Below are positions 55,435-63,999 of a DNA stretch of 64,000 nucleotides, piece after piece. The notes under the pieces were generated by a model. That model was not told where the DNA came from. It did not search any database and was given only the letters and a program-made list of their open reading frames with translations. Origin of the DNA: Flagellimonas meridianipacifica (GTDB taxonomy: Bacteria; Bacteroidota; Bacteroidia; Flavobacteriales; Flavobacteriaceae). How positions within the stretch are numbered: the first letter of the stretch is position 1; each line of letters begins with the position of its first letter. The position numbers and the translations under genes are program-made. Location of the stretch: contig NZ_PVYX01000002.1 of assembly GCF_003001695.1 (NCBI RefSeq), forward strand, positions 1,364,001 to 1,428,000, read 5' to 3'.

Positions 55435-57110
55435 ATCCTTCTGTTTTGCATTATTCACATTTAATATGGTCATTTTCTAAAGCTAACTTAGGTAGGGTAG
55501 TACTTACTTTTTTGGTTAGCCTGACTTCACAGTTACTTGTTATTTTATTGCCTATTTATATGGCCTTGTCCTATAATCTATTGTTTGATGTAAAATCTCA
55601 TAGAGCACATTTGTTAGGCTTTATTCCCAAAGAATGGATTTCCACTTTTGAAGGGTACCTTACGATATTTATTATTGTTCTGTTGCTACGGGGCAGCATT
55701 GATTTTTGTGAGCGATACCTTACTGCCTATTTGGGGGAAATGCACCTAGCCTTTCTCAGAAACAAAATCTTTTCCCATCAACTTCAAATGACAATGCCCA
55801 TATATGATCAAAAAGGATTTTCCAAGTACTTGCTTCGCTATAGTGGCGATCTGACCAATATACAGGCCTTTTTCACTAAAGGAATCATCCGGTTTGGCAG
55901 TGATACCATTCTATTGGTGTTAACACTTTGGATTTTTTTTACAATCAATACCTATCTGGGTGTAACCCTGCTAGTACTAAGTATTATGTTGGCCGCAATA
56001 GTTTATGTAATGAACTTAAGGTTATATACTATTTCGGTAGCAAGAAGGAACGCCAAATCTGGACTGTTAAAATTTGTTACTTCTAGATTGCAGGGAATCA
56101 TTACAATTAAAGTCTTCAATAGGTACGTCCCGGAAATGAAAAAGTATGAGAAAAGAGTGGGAAATTTATTGGACCTCGGCAAATCCTATCAATTGGTGAC
56201 TAGTGCTATTGGAGCGGTAATTCCCTTTGGGTTATACTTAACCATAGGTATGGTAATGTGGATTACCATGTATTTAAACAATATCAGTGGTAGTAGTGTA
56301 GACCCTAAAACCTTTTTCACGGCCCTTTTGCTTTTAATCACGGCGATGCCAGTTTTCAGAAGGTGTTTTCGAGTAAGTATGGTATGGCGCAACGGTAGTA
56401 TTTCTTATCAAAAATTAACCAATATCTTACAACTTCCCAAAGAGCAAGAGGGTAATAAAACAAAAGATGACCCAAAGCAGGGTCATATAGCTGTACGTAA
56501 TCTATCCTTTACCTATGAAAAACAGAAAGACCCAGTGATCCGTCATTTGAATTTGGATATACCTTTCGGCAGCATAACGGTTATCCATGGTAAAAGTGGT
56601 ATTGGGAAAACGACCTTGTTGAAACTTATAAATGGACTCTATACAGGTGATGAAGGTGATGTTTTAATTGGCGGCCAACCTATAAATGAGATAGACTTAA
56701 AAGTACTGAGAAAAAAAATGACTTTGGTGGCCGATCAATGTAGCTTGTTGGGCAGAACGGTATTTGAGGCCGTTTCCTATAGTCGAAAACACCAGCATAG
56801 AAGGAAAGCTTTAAAAATATTGGAAACCCTCGGGCTGTCAAACTCATTACATTTGGATCAATGTATTGGTGAGTCAAGCAGTAATTTGTCCAACGGACAG
56901 CGAAAGCTGTTGATGTATGCCAGGGCATTCCTCACCCAAAAACCAATACTGCTCATAGATGAACCCTTTGATTATCTAGATCATAACGCTATTCAGAGGA
57001 TAGTTCACTATCTAAATCGAATAAGACATCGAAGAACTATTGTTCTGTTTACAAACAAATCAATCCCAAGCTGTATGGCTGTAGATTTCAATTATGAGTT
57101 GGTATATTAA
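55413..57110 (+). CDS. ABC exporter (fused membrane and ATPase domains)
   Basis: A 565-residue half-transporter. The N-terminal membrane domain has about six segments (LTFLVSLTSQLLVILLPIYM first). The ATPase domain has Walker A HGKSGIGKTT (392-401), Q-loop VADQCS, signature LSNGQRKLL and Walker B ILLIDEPFDYLDH. The signature starts LSNGQ rather than LSGGQ, and no C39 peptidase domain is present. It likely exports a lipid or peptide as a homodimer. The TTG start at 55413 lies inside the preceding gene; no in-frame ATG comes before the first membrane helix. Confidence 0.9.
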   Translation: MAIFRYVNPSVLHYSHLIWSFSKANLGRVVLTFLVSLTSQLLVILLPIYMALSYNLLFDVKSHRAHLLGFIPKEWISTFEGYLTIFIIVLLLRGSIDFCERYLTAYLGEMHLAFLRNKIFSHQLQMTMPIYDQKGFSKYLLRYSGDLTNIQAFFTKGIIRFGSDTILLVLTLWIFFTINTYLGVTLLVLSIMLAAIVYVMNLRLYTISVARRNAKSGLLKFVTSRLQGIITIKVFNRYVPEMKKYEKRVGNLLDLGKSYQLVTSAIGAVIPFGLYLTIGMVMWITMYLNNISGSSVDPKTFFTALLLLITAMPVFRRCFRVSMVWRNGSISYQKLTNILQLPKEQEGNKTKDDPKQGHIAVRNLSFTYEKQKDPVIRHLNLDIPFGSITVIHGKSGIGKTTLLKLINGLYTGDEGDVLIGGQPINEIDLKVLRKKMTLVADQCSLLGRTVFEAVSYSRKHQHRRKALKILETLGLSNSLHLDQCIGESSSNLSNGQRKLLMYARAFLTQKPILLIDEPFDYLDHNAIQRIVHYLNRIRHRRTIVLFTNKSIPSCMAVDFNYELVY

Positions 57111-57280
57111 GAGTAAACTCAAAATCACGGATTGATAGGTATGACTCAACTCCCCATCAATATCATGTTTTATGAAGTTCAATTGGGCTATTAAGTTCAT
57201 CCTACAAAAAATCCCTTAGGTGACTGTTTATTGGGACGAGGAAAGAATTAATAATGGGTTAGGGGAGTGGCCTCCAAAAT
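57111..57280. other. Spacer after the ABC exporter gene
   Basis: No gene or clear terminator is seen here. Confidence 0.4.
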
Positions 57281-57469
57281 TTATAGCCCTTTTTTGATAG
57301 TTTCCAGTATTACTTGTTTAAGGGACGCTTTAAGTTTCCATAATCCATTATACAATTTAAGGTAGTCTCGAAATGTAGTTTTTTTAGGTGTTTGTTTTTT
57401 TAATAGCTGCGGTAATTGTAAATGGTAAATTAAAATGTACACTTTCCCTTGTCCCAAGAAACGTTCTTT
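57281..57469 (-). pseudogene. Decayed C-terminal coding fragment of unknown family
   Basis: On the minus strand, 62 codons are open between a stop at 57470-57472 and TAA at 57281-57283. The chain includes FLGQGKVYILIYHLQLPQLL and FRDYLKLYNGLWKLKASLKQ and ends in a basic tail, a convincing protein-like sequence without start codon. The same frame upstream has further short open pieces broken by stops (one includes ESCLESFDSKF). It looks like the end of a disrupted gene; I do not recognise the family. Confidence 0.5.
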
Positions 57470-57805
57470 TTAAAGGACGATTCAAAACTTGGAATCAAAG
57501 GATTCTAAACAACTCTCAACTGCGAGTTATAAACTTAAGTTTTTTCGGACTGATTTAGGTGTTTAGCGGAGAAAACACCGTCAGGTTGTCTTGCCTATAA
57601 AAAAGCGAATTATTCCCGTAAAACAGTCCAATAAATCTCAAACCAAAACATGTTTATAATTATAGTAAAGAATAAGCTTCGAAATAAATACGTGATAGTT
57701 ATGGAGTACCCAGAGAAGGTTGCACTACTGTAACCGATTTCCTCTTTTCCTTGGCTAAGTACGCGACTTCATGATGCTACAATAACTCTTGAAGCGGCCC
57801 AACAA
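57470..57805. other. Intergenic region, probably more decayed coding DNA
   Basis: Short open pieces continue upstream of the decayed fragment (57470 to about 57550) but are broken by several stops. Beyond that nothing is recognised up to the metallophosphoesterase stop. Confidence 0.35.
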
Positions 57806-59635
57806 TCATTCCTTAAAGAGCATTCCGGAACCTGGTATGTCTTTGGCGCTATTCCAGGCTGGGAACCAAAAATGTGTAGTGCCATCTTCATCGCCGTTAT
57901 CATAATCGTAGTAACCTAAACCAAAACGTAGGCTTTGCCAATCTTCACCACTTCCTTTTTTAATGTATTCCAGAGGTACGGCAATTTCCATAGTTGCTCC
58001 GTTTTTTGTCATCTGTACCTCTGATGTAACAGAAACCGGTAGTCGGTTTTCGTTGTATACCGGTTTTTCCTTTTTAAAAGTTCGCAAAAAGTTAATCCAG
58101 TCCCGTCCTCTTCCTTCACCTGCATTGAAAGCGCTTACATGCGCTGGACGTGCGTCAAGGCCTAAAAATATAGCGTCTTGGTCCCAATAGGAACCCATTT
58201 CCTCAATAAAAAAATCGTTGTCTTTAAGGTTCACTGCAACATAGAAATTGGTGTCGTCATATGCTGTAGCAAATTGCATATCAAAGTCTTCATCACCGTC
58301 ATAATCAAAAGGACTTCCCTCCACATTGTTAACAGCCCTCCATTCGGCTCCCTTCCACTCATCAAGCTTTCCATCCAATTGGATTTTTGACACCCTCTTT
58401 ACGGTGTTCTTGTCAAAAGGCATAAAGTTCAGAACAGATGAAAAGTATACATTAGGCTGTGATTCAAATATATAGGTGATTTCTGCTGTAATTTTAATGG
58501 GGTCTAATTCGGTAAAGATTGCTTTATCTATTTTTTTCAGATTCATATTGAACGTTACAACGTCATTAGGCTCTACGGTGAAGGAGGTTTGGTCGAGTTG
58601 ATAAAACATTTTGTCATGGGCCTGCCCAGTAAGTTTGACTTTCATTTGGGTATCACTATGATTGGTAACCTTGACCTCCGCAGACATATTTTCTAGGCCG
58701 GTTTCGTCCAGATAAATTGGATCAATACGAACGGGAAACGGTTGGTTCCTGACCAGATTGACCAGTTCTTCGGTTACTACATTTTCATCCCAGATTCCAT
58801 CTAAAAACAGATTGGCTAAAATAGGTCCTTCCTCAGTCATTGTGACCCAGACCACATGATCAAATTCGCCATAAGCCTTACCGCGTAAACGGCTTGCTCC
58901 ACCTGTGGTGGCCAAGGCAATGTAATTCCCGTTGTTTCTTTCGCTTTTCCAGTAGCGATGGTAATGGCCGGCAAAAACATTGTGGTTTCTGTCGGCCAAA
59001 AGCATTTCCACATCTTTCCAACGTTTGGTGTCGTTCTGAACCCATAGAGGTTGATGCAAAAACACTAATGTCCATTTTACATCCGCATTATCTTCCAAAG
59101 TCCTTTTTACATACTCAAATTGGGTGTCATCTATAGTTCCCCGACCTGCTCCGCGAAGATTATCTTCAGAGTTCAAGCAAAGGAAAAGTACGTCTTTGTA
59201 AACAAAATGGTAATAGGAAACGCCAAATAAATCTTTCCACTTCTCTTCCATTACAGCATTAGTAATATCATGGTTGCCAGGAACGTAAAAGAAGGGGGCG
59301 TCCAGTGGTTTTATAAAACTCATGAATTCCTTCCATTCCGCATTCAATTGCACAGTATCTCTGGTATAGCCTTCAATCAGGTCGCCCACACTCATTACAA
59401 ACTCGGGCTGTAATAAGTTTAGTTTTTTAATACCTACTGGGAAAACCCCTGGTCGAGGGCCCCCTGTTCTGTCCGTAACAATGGCAAACTGAAATTGTTC
59501 TGGGGCAGTGTTCCATTCAATATGATTCCAAGGCTTTTTAACTGTAGGGATATCAATATAAATTGTTGGGTTGTTTTGAGCATTTATCGTGGTAAACACG
59601 AAAAATAATGGAATAAAGAAGCGAAAAGAGTGCAT
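57806..59635 (-). CDS. Secreted calcineurin-like metallophosphoesterase with CBM9-like C-terminal domain
   Basis: A 609-residue protein. The signal peptide (SFRFFIPLFFVFTTINAQ) is followed by the metallophosphoesterase motifs in order: FAIVTDRTGGPRPG, MSVGDLIEG, VPGNHD and VFAGHYHRYW. A central beta domain (about residues 280-390) resembles an Ig/fibronectin-like module. The C-terminal 200 residues (KLDEWKGAEWRAVNN, then DTNFYVAVNLKDNDFFIEEM) match a CBM9-like domain. It hydrolyses phosphoesters outside the cytosol. It is divergent from the TonB receptor at 60.3 kb, so a role in taking up the released product is plausible. Confidence 0.9.
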   Translation of the reverse strand: MHSFRFFIPLFFVFTTINAQNNPTIYIDIPTVKKPWNHIEWNTAPEQFQFAIVTDRTGGPRPGVFPVGIKKLNLLQPEFVMSVGDLIEGYTRDTVQLNAEWKEFMSFIKPLDAPFFYVPGNHDITNAVMEEKWKDLFGVSYYHFVYKDVLFLCLNSEDNLRGAGRGTIDDTQFEYVKRTLEDNADVKWTLVFLHQPLWVQNDTKRWKDVEMLLADRNHNVFAGHYHRYWKSERNNGNYIALATTGGASRLRGKAYGEFDHVVWVTMTEEGPILANLFLDGIWDENVVTEELVNLVRNQPFPVRIDPIYLDETGLENMSAEVKVTNHSDTQMKVKLTGQAHDKMFYQLDQTSFTVEPNDVVTFNMNLKKIDKAIFTELDPIKITAEITYIFESQPNVYFSSVLNFMPFDKNTVKRVSKIQLDGKLDEWKGAEWRAVNNVEGSPFDYDGDEDFDMQFATAYDDTNFYVAVNLKDNDFFIEEMGSYWDQDAIFLGLDARPAHVSAFNAGEGRGRDWINFLRTFKKEKPVYNENRLPVSVTSEVQMTKNGATMEIAVPLEYIKKGSGEDWQSLRFGLGYYDYDNGDEDGTTHFWFPAWNSAKDIPGSGMLFKE

Positions 59636-60275
59636 GGCAGTGATTTTTTTAGAAAAGTCGCAAAAAATCTCAAATGGGAGTCATTTGGTGAATTAAGATT
59701 GGGTTAATTATATGCCGTTGCAGCTTAATATCCGTTAACCTGAAACCTTTGGCTTTTTTAGATAACTTTTTGGTTTAGGAATGGTTTAAACTTTCGGGTT
59801 TAGGCGAAAATTAGATATTTTCAGAGATGGCATTCAAATAACTTTACGGATGTCTTTCAAATTAGCGCGTTCCAAAAAAGTAACCACTCTTTCCTTTATT
59901 TTTTCTTTTCTCTTTCTTGTGAACATTTCCAACGGAAACTAAGCATTCTCTTTCTCTTTTAAGGTCTTAGGGTCGAACAAGGCCCTTACCTGAAATAACC
60001 TAACAACCATACTCATGCCCTGGGTGAAGTAGCGGCGTTCATCCCTATTTAATGCTGTCTGGTGTTGTTCGCTCAAGAAGCTAGCTGAATGCTTTAAGTT
60101 CCAACTATTTTGGATGTTGGCGGCAGGCAACTATTAAAAATAACATTGTGTAGAACTTGCCTTGTGATGTCCCAGCATTGTTGAAATAGCCAATAAGTAT
60201 ATAGTCAGGCACTTTTCCAAAGCTTACAGGAATGCTTCACATTAACAAATTTACAAGTTAAGGTTAATAGTTAGG
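59636..60275. other. Long divergent spacer with one tiny signal-peptide-like frame
   Basis: About 640 bp between the phosphoesterase and the operator of the TonB receptor gene. The plus strand holds the 30-codon frame at 59850-59942 (separate entry). A minus-strand 63-codon frame at 59939-60130 with only a TTG start could be chance. Nothing else is recognised. Confidence 0.4.
59850..59942 (+). other. 30-codon open frame resembling an isolated signal peptide
   Basis: ATG at 59850 reads MSFKLARSKKVTTLSFIFSF then LFLVNISNGN and stops. Basic start, hydrophobic core and polar end have the build of a Sec signal peptide with nothing after it. It could be the surviving start of a lost exported gene, a leader peptide or chance. 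Confidence 0.3.
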
Positions 60276-60298
60276 TACATGTTAAAAGTTAACATGTA
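60276..60298. promoter_or_regulatory. Perfect inverted repeat (10-3-10) before the TonB receptor gene
   Basis: TACATGTTAA-AAG-TTAACATGTA is a perfect dyad ending 50 bp before the receptor start codon. Its arms are long enough that chance is unlikely in a window this size, and its place fits a regulator binding site. Several GTTAA/TTAAC words lie just upstream. Confidence 0.65.
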
Positions 60299-60348
60299 TT
60301 CCCTTATCGGCGGATTTAGTTTTACACTCCAATCAAAAAGAAACACAA

Positions 60349-63300
60349 ATGAAAATCAACAGATTCCACCAGCAAAGACAGTTTGAAAGATTACCCAAAA
60401 TAATTGCTATTCTAATTATTTGCATTTACGGTATTACATCTTATAGTCAAGCCACCAATGCTTCCATTAGGGGGAAAATATCCGATGCTAATGGCGTGCC
60501 ACTGATGGGGGCGACCATTGTTATAAAGAATACATCCACGGGGTTTGTTTCAGGTACGGTAGCCAATGAAAATGGAAACTATTTGGTACAACAATTACAA
60601 TTGGGGGGGGCATACTCAATCACGGTCCAATATCTGGGCTTCCAAGATATGGTGAAAGATGGATTTACAATCAATTTAAGCGACGCCTTGGTAGTTGATT
60701 TTGTAATGAAGGAAACTTCTATGGCACTGGATGAGGTAGTTGTGACTTCCAATACCCTTACCAAACGAATAGAACAGTTGGGGGCATCTACCAAAATAGG
60801 AACGGACCAAATTAAGACACTGCCGTTGGAAGGTAGAAACTTTACCGGATTGACAAGCCTTTCTCCTCTTCAAGGTGGCGGCTCCATTAATTTGGCAGGA
60901 CAAAGACGTACTTCAACCAATATAACCATTGACGGGGTAAATGCACGAAACCAGCTCACAGCTGGGGAAATAGGAAGAGGCCCCTACACTATTTCCCAAG
61001 AAGCTATCCGAGAGTTTGAAGTGGCTACTAATGATTATTCGGTGCTGCAAGGAAGACAAGGTGGTGGAGCCATCAATGCAGTTACCAAATCAGGGACAAA
61101 CACCTTGAGCGGAAGCGCTTTTTTTTACCATAGGGCAGATGCCTTGCAAAGTCAGTTCAATATTCGGGGGGAAGATCGAGATGCCAATTTCTTTACATCC
61201 CAATATGGGTTTAGCCTTTCAGGCCCTATCATAAAGGATAAATTGCACTTTTTTGCGGTATATGAGCGGCAGGATGCAGGAGAGCCTTTGAGTATTGCAG
61301 ATATCCAAAGCGATAATGACCAAAACCTTTTGGGTATCTCCCAGGAAAACTTGGACCGGTTTTTACAGATAGGTAGGGATGTCTACGGTCTGAGCGATTC
61401 ACAACAGACCGGACAATTTGATAGGGAAACGGAAGCCAATAATTTATTTATCCGTCTGGATTGGCAGATAAATGAAAATCACAGGCTTACCTTGCGGAAT
61501 TTATACAACAAATGGGAAAATCCTTTTAGTGTAAGCGATAATTCCAATATTGAAGTAGCCGAATCTTTTTCTAACTTTCAATCACAGGAAAACAGTACTT
61601 TACTTTCACTGCGCTCCATATTTTCCCCAACCGTTATCAATGAGTTCAAGGTACAGTACCAGCATGCGGAAAGGGATTTTACCCCAAATACGGAGCTTCC
61701 TGCCTCCAATATCCCAAGGGCCATTGTAGAGGTGTCCTCGGTCTTACCCAATGGCAATACAAGAAACAGAAGTGTTCAATTGGGGGGACAACGATTTACT
61801 CCAGAAACCAATTTGGAAAACCAATTACAAATTGCAAATACTACCTATGTCAATACAGGTAAATTCAATTTTACATTTGGTACGGACAATCTAATTACCT
61901 ATTTGGAAACATTGCTATCCAACGAACAGAACGGTCGTTTTTTCTTTGATTCATTGGATGACTTTGAAAATTTAAATGCTTCAAGATATGCCCGTGAAGT
62001 TCCATTACAGGGGCTACCCCTAGTAGAACAGACGGTTTTGGACCTTTCATTGTTTGGACAGGTTGAGTTTGATTTAGCGCCAAATCTGAATTTGATGGCA
62101 GGGCTTCGTTGGGACGCTACTGTTTTTATGGATGAGGCCGAATTTAATCCCACCGTATTTCAAGAGTTGGGCATACGCACAGATGAGCGGATCGATGATT
62201 TTGACAATATTCAGCCACGCTTCCAACTGACATGGAACGTAAAAGGCAAAAACACGGATATCATTAAAATTGGAGGAGGCGCTTTTAGTGCCCAACCTCA
62301 CTATTATGCTCAAGTAAACAACATTCAAAATAGCGGGACTTTGCTAGGAGCTATTGATGTGACAGGGGATGCTGTACCTACACCGGACTTTATCTCGTAT
62401 CGCAATGATCCCAGTACCGTTCCCGGAGTCCCGGAAGGGGAGACGCCATTTTCAACCATAAATGCGGTGAGTCCGGATTTTGAAGTGCCTACGATTTACA
62501 AAGGAAACATTAGTTACACTCGTTTCTTTGGAGATCGTTACACTTTGGGTATCAATGCGCTCTTTAGTCATACGACCAATAACTATGTATATCAGGAAGC
62601 CAACCTTGTTACAGAACCCTTTTTTACAACGCCTATTGAAGGGAGGGATGTTTTTGTCCCCGCGAATACCATCACGGAAAATGGCTTGACCGATTGGACA
62701 AACTCCAGGATTTCGGACCAAGTGGGCCGGACTTTGGTCTTGACTTCTGATGGGGTACTGGACAATATTACGCTTATCGTGGAGGGATCCGCTCGGATTG
62801 GCCGTGATGGATACCTAAACGGTAGCTTTACCTGGAACAGGACCAAAGATAATTCCTCATACAACTGTTGTGTGGCCAATACCTCTACGTTTATTCCAGT
62901 GGAAGGGGATCCAAGGGACTTGAACTATGGCTTTTCAGACAATCATTTTGACACCAAATTGGTACTTAATGGCTCCACCCCAACCTGGAAAGGATTCAAC
63001 TTTGGTGCCACCATCATTGGAACCGGTGGTACTCGATATTCACTTCATGTTGATGACAATACCAGTGCTAATGGTGATTTCAATTTGAGAAATGATATAG
63101 CTTATATTTTCGACCCCAATGACCCCAATACGCCCCAGGCCATTGTAGATGGATACAACGAAGTACTCAACGACCCGGAGACTCCGGAAGGTTTTAAGGA
63201 GTATTTACGGGAAAGCTTTGGTGGTTTTGCTGAGCGTAATGGTGGGAAGAATCCTTTCAGGGCGATTATTGATTTACGTTTGCAAAAAAGGTTCAGTTTT

Positions 63301-63537
63301 AATAACAACAGACATGGTCTGGAGCTCACAGCAGATTTATTCAACGCCGCCAACTTGTTGAATAGGGAATGGGGACGTACCAACAACTTTGGTAGGAGAA
63401 GGGATTTTATGCGTATCAATGGTTTTGATCCTACAACAAATGCATATGATTATAGTGTCCAGACAGGAGCTGGCACTGAACCAATAAATGGCACACCATG
63501 GCGACTTCAATTGGGAGCTCGTTATACCTTTAATTAA
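60349..63537 (+). CDS. TonB-dependent receptor with carboxypeptidase-like regulatory domain (Oar-like)
   Basis: A 1062-residue outer-membrane protein. After the signal region (IIAILIICIYGITSYSQ), a carboxypeptidase-like domain (about residues 39-120, IRGKISDANGVPLMGATIVI) precedes a plug (LDEVVVTSNTLTKRIEQLGA, SLSPLQGGGSINLAGQRRTS, then GGGAINAVTKSGTNTLSGSA) and a 22-strand barrel ending LQLGARYTFN. No SusD partner follows, so it is of the Oar/OmpA-like TonB type used for peptides, phosphorylated ligands or siderophore-like compounds. It is divergent from the secreted phosphoesterase. Confidence 0.93.
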   Translation: MKINRFHQQRQFERLPKIIAILIICIYGITSYSQATNASIRGKISDANGVPLMGATIVIKNTSTGFVSGTVANENGNYLVQQLQLGGAYSITVQYLGFQDMVKDGFTINLSDALVVDFVMKETSMALDEVVVTSNTLTKRIEQLGASTKIGTDQIKTLPLEGRNFTGLTSLSPLQGGGSINLAGQRRTSTNITIDGVNARNQLTAGEIGRGPYTISQEAIREFEVATNDYSVLQGRQGGGAINAVTKSGTNTLSGSAFFYHRADALQSQFNIRGEDRDANFFTSQYGFSLSGPIIKDKLHFFAVYERQDAGEPLSIADIQSDNDQNLLGISQENLDRFLQIGRDVYGLSDSQQTGQFDRETEANNLFIRLDWQINENHRLTLRNLYNKWENPFSVSDNSNIEVAESFSNFQSQENSTLLSLRSIFSPTVINEFKVQYQHAERDFTPNTELPASNIPRAIVEVSSVLPNGNTRNRSVQLGGQRFTPETNLENQLQIANTTYVNTGKFNFTFGTDNLITYLETLLSNEQNGRFFFDSLDDFENLNASRYAREVPLQGLPLVEQTVLDLSLFGQVEFDLAPNLNLMAGLRWDATVFMDEAEFNPTVFQELGIRTDERIDDFDNIQPRFQLTWNVKGKNTDIIKIGGGAFSAQPHYYAQVNNIQNSGTLLGAIDVTGDAVPTPDFISYRNDPSTVPGVPEGETPFSTINAVSPDFEVPTIYKGNISYTRFFGDRYTLGINALFSHTTNNYVYQEANLVTEPFFTTPIEGRDVFVPANTITENGLTDWTNSRISDQVGRTLVLTSDGVLDNITLIVEGSARIGRDGYLNGSFTWNRTKDNSSYNCCVANTSTFIPVEGDPRDLNYGFSDNHFDTKLVLNGSTPTWKGFNFGATIIGTGGTRYSLHVDDNTSANGDFNLRNDIAYIFDPNDPNTPQAIVDGYNEVLNDPETPEGFKEYLRESFGGFAERNGGKNPFRAIIDLRLQKRFSFNNNRHGLELTADLFNAANLLNREWGRTNNFGRRRDFMRINGFDPTTNAYDYSVQTGAGTEPINGTPWRLQLGARYTFN

Positions 63538-63562
63538 GTTTAAGATTGTTCAATTAGCAACT

Positions 63563-63593
63563 AAGAGGGGTTTCACGTCTTTAAACCCCTCTT
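63563..63593 (+). terminator. Rho-independent terminator after the TonB receptor gene
   Basis: An 11-bp stem (AAGAGGGGTTT / AAACCCCTCTT) with a 9-base loop is followed by TCTTTTA, 25 bp after the stop. Confidence 0.85.
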
Positions 63594-63783
63594 TCTTTTA
63601 TCTTTAAAGCAGTTTAAATACCTAACCTGACACTTCATCTGATAGTTGTTGATCATTTTCAACAAATTGAAACCCGATTTGTAGCATAGGGTACTGTAAT
63701 CGCTTGGAAAAAATAGGTTTAGAAGGTATTCCACCTTTAATTAGCAAACTTCTCGAGTTGGATTTTAGACTGAAAAAAGTGTT

Positions 63784-63999
63784 TTACCCAGGTATTTTAG
63801 GAAAAATGGATTGATTTTTCTTTAGTGCTGTGGCAACTGTTTGACGGGTTGCTCCTATGAAATCCCCTAAATCCTTTTGGGTAAGAAGATCGTAAAGCAC
63901 ATGTATATTGCCCTCCGCGTCCTCAATGCTTTTATCAAGATAAGCCATTAGGAAACGTAGCTTCTCCGTAGTACTCTTCTCATTAATTTTACGCAGTTT
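63784..63999 (-). CDS. Crp/Fnr-family regulator, C-terminal fragment (cut by window edge)
   Basis: The minus-strand frame is open from the right edge to a TAA at 63784-63786. It reads FLMAYLDKSIEDAEGNIHVL, then YDLLTQKDLGDFIGATRQTV followed by ATALKKNQS, which is the Crp-type HTH (T-Q-K-D-L-x-x-x-I-G-A-T-R-Q-T-V). Most of the protein lies beyond the window. The chain ends only about 13 residues after the recognition helix, so the wing of the usual winged helix seems to be missing. Confidence 0.8.
   Translation of the reverse strand, partial: KLRKINEKSTTEKLRFLMAYLDKSIEDAEGNIHVLYDLLTQKDLGDFIGATRQTVATALKKNQSIFPKIPG

Noticed and set aside
44533..57110. Idea that the sigma-CHAT-ABC region is a mobile defence island
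   Set aside because: No integrase, transposase, tRNA attachment site or flanking direct repeat is seen, and base composition does not differ by eye from its neighbours.
59939..60130. Minus-strand 63-codon frame between the phosphoesterase and the TonB receptor
   Set aside because: It has only a TTG start, no recognised motif and no partner gene; it could be a decayed piece but the evidence is too weak to call it a gene.
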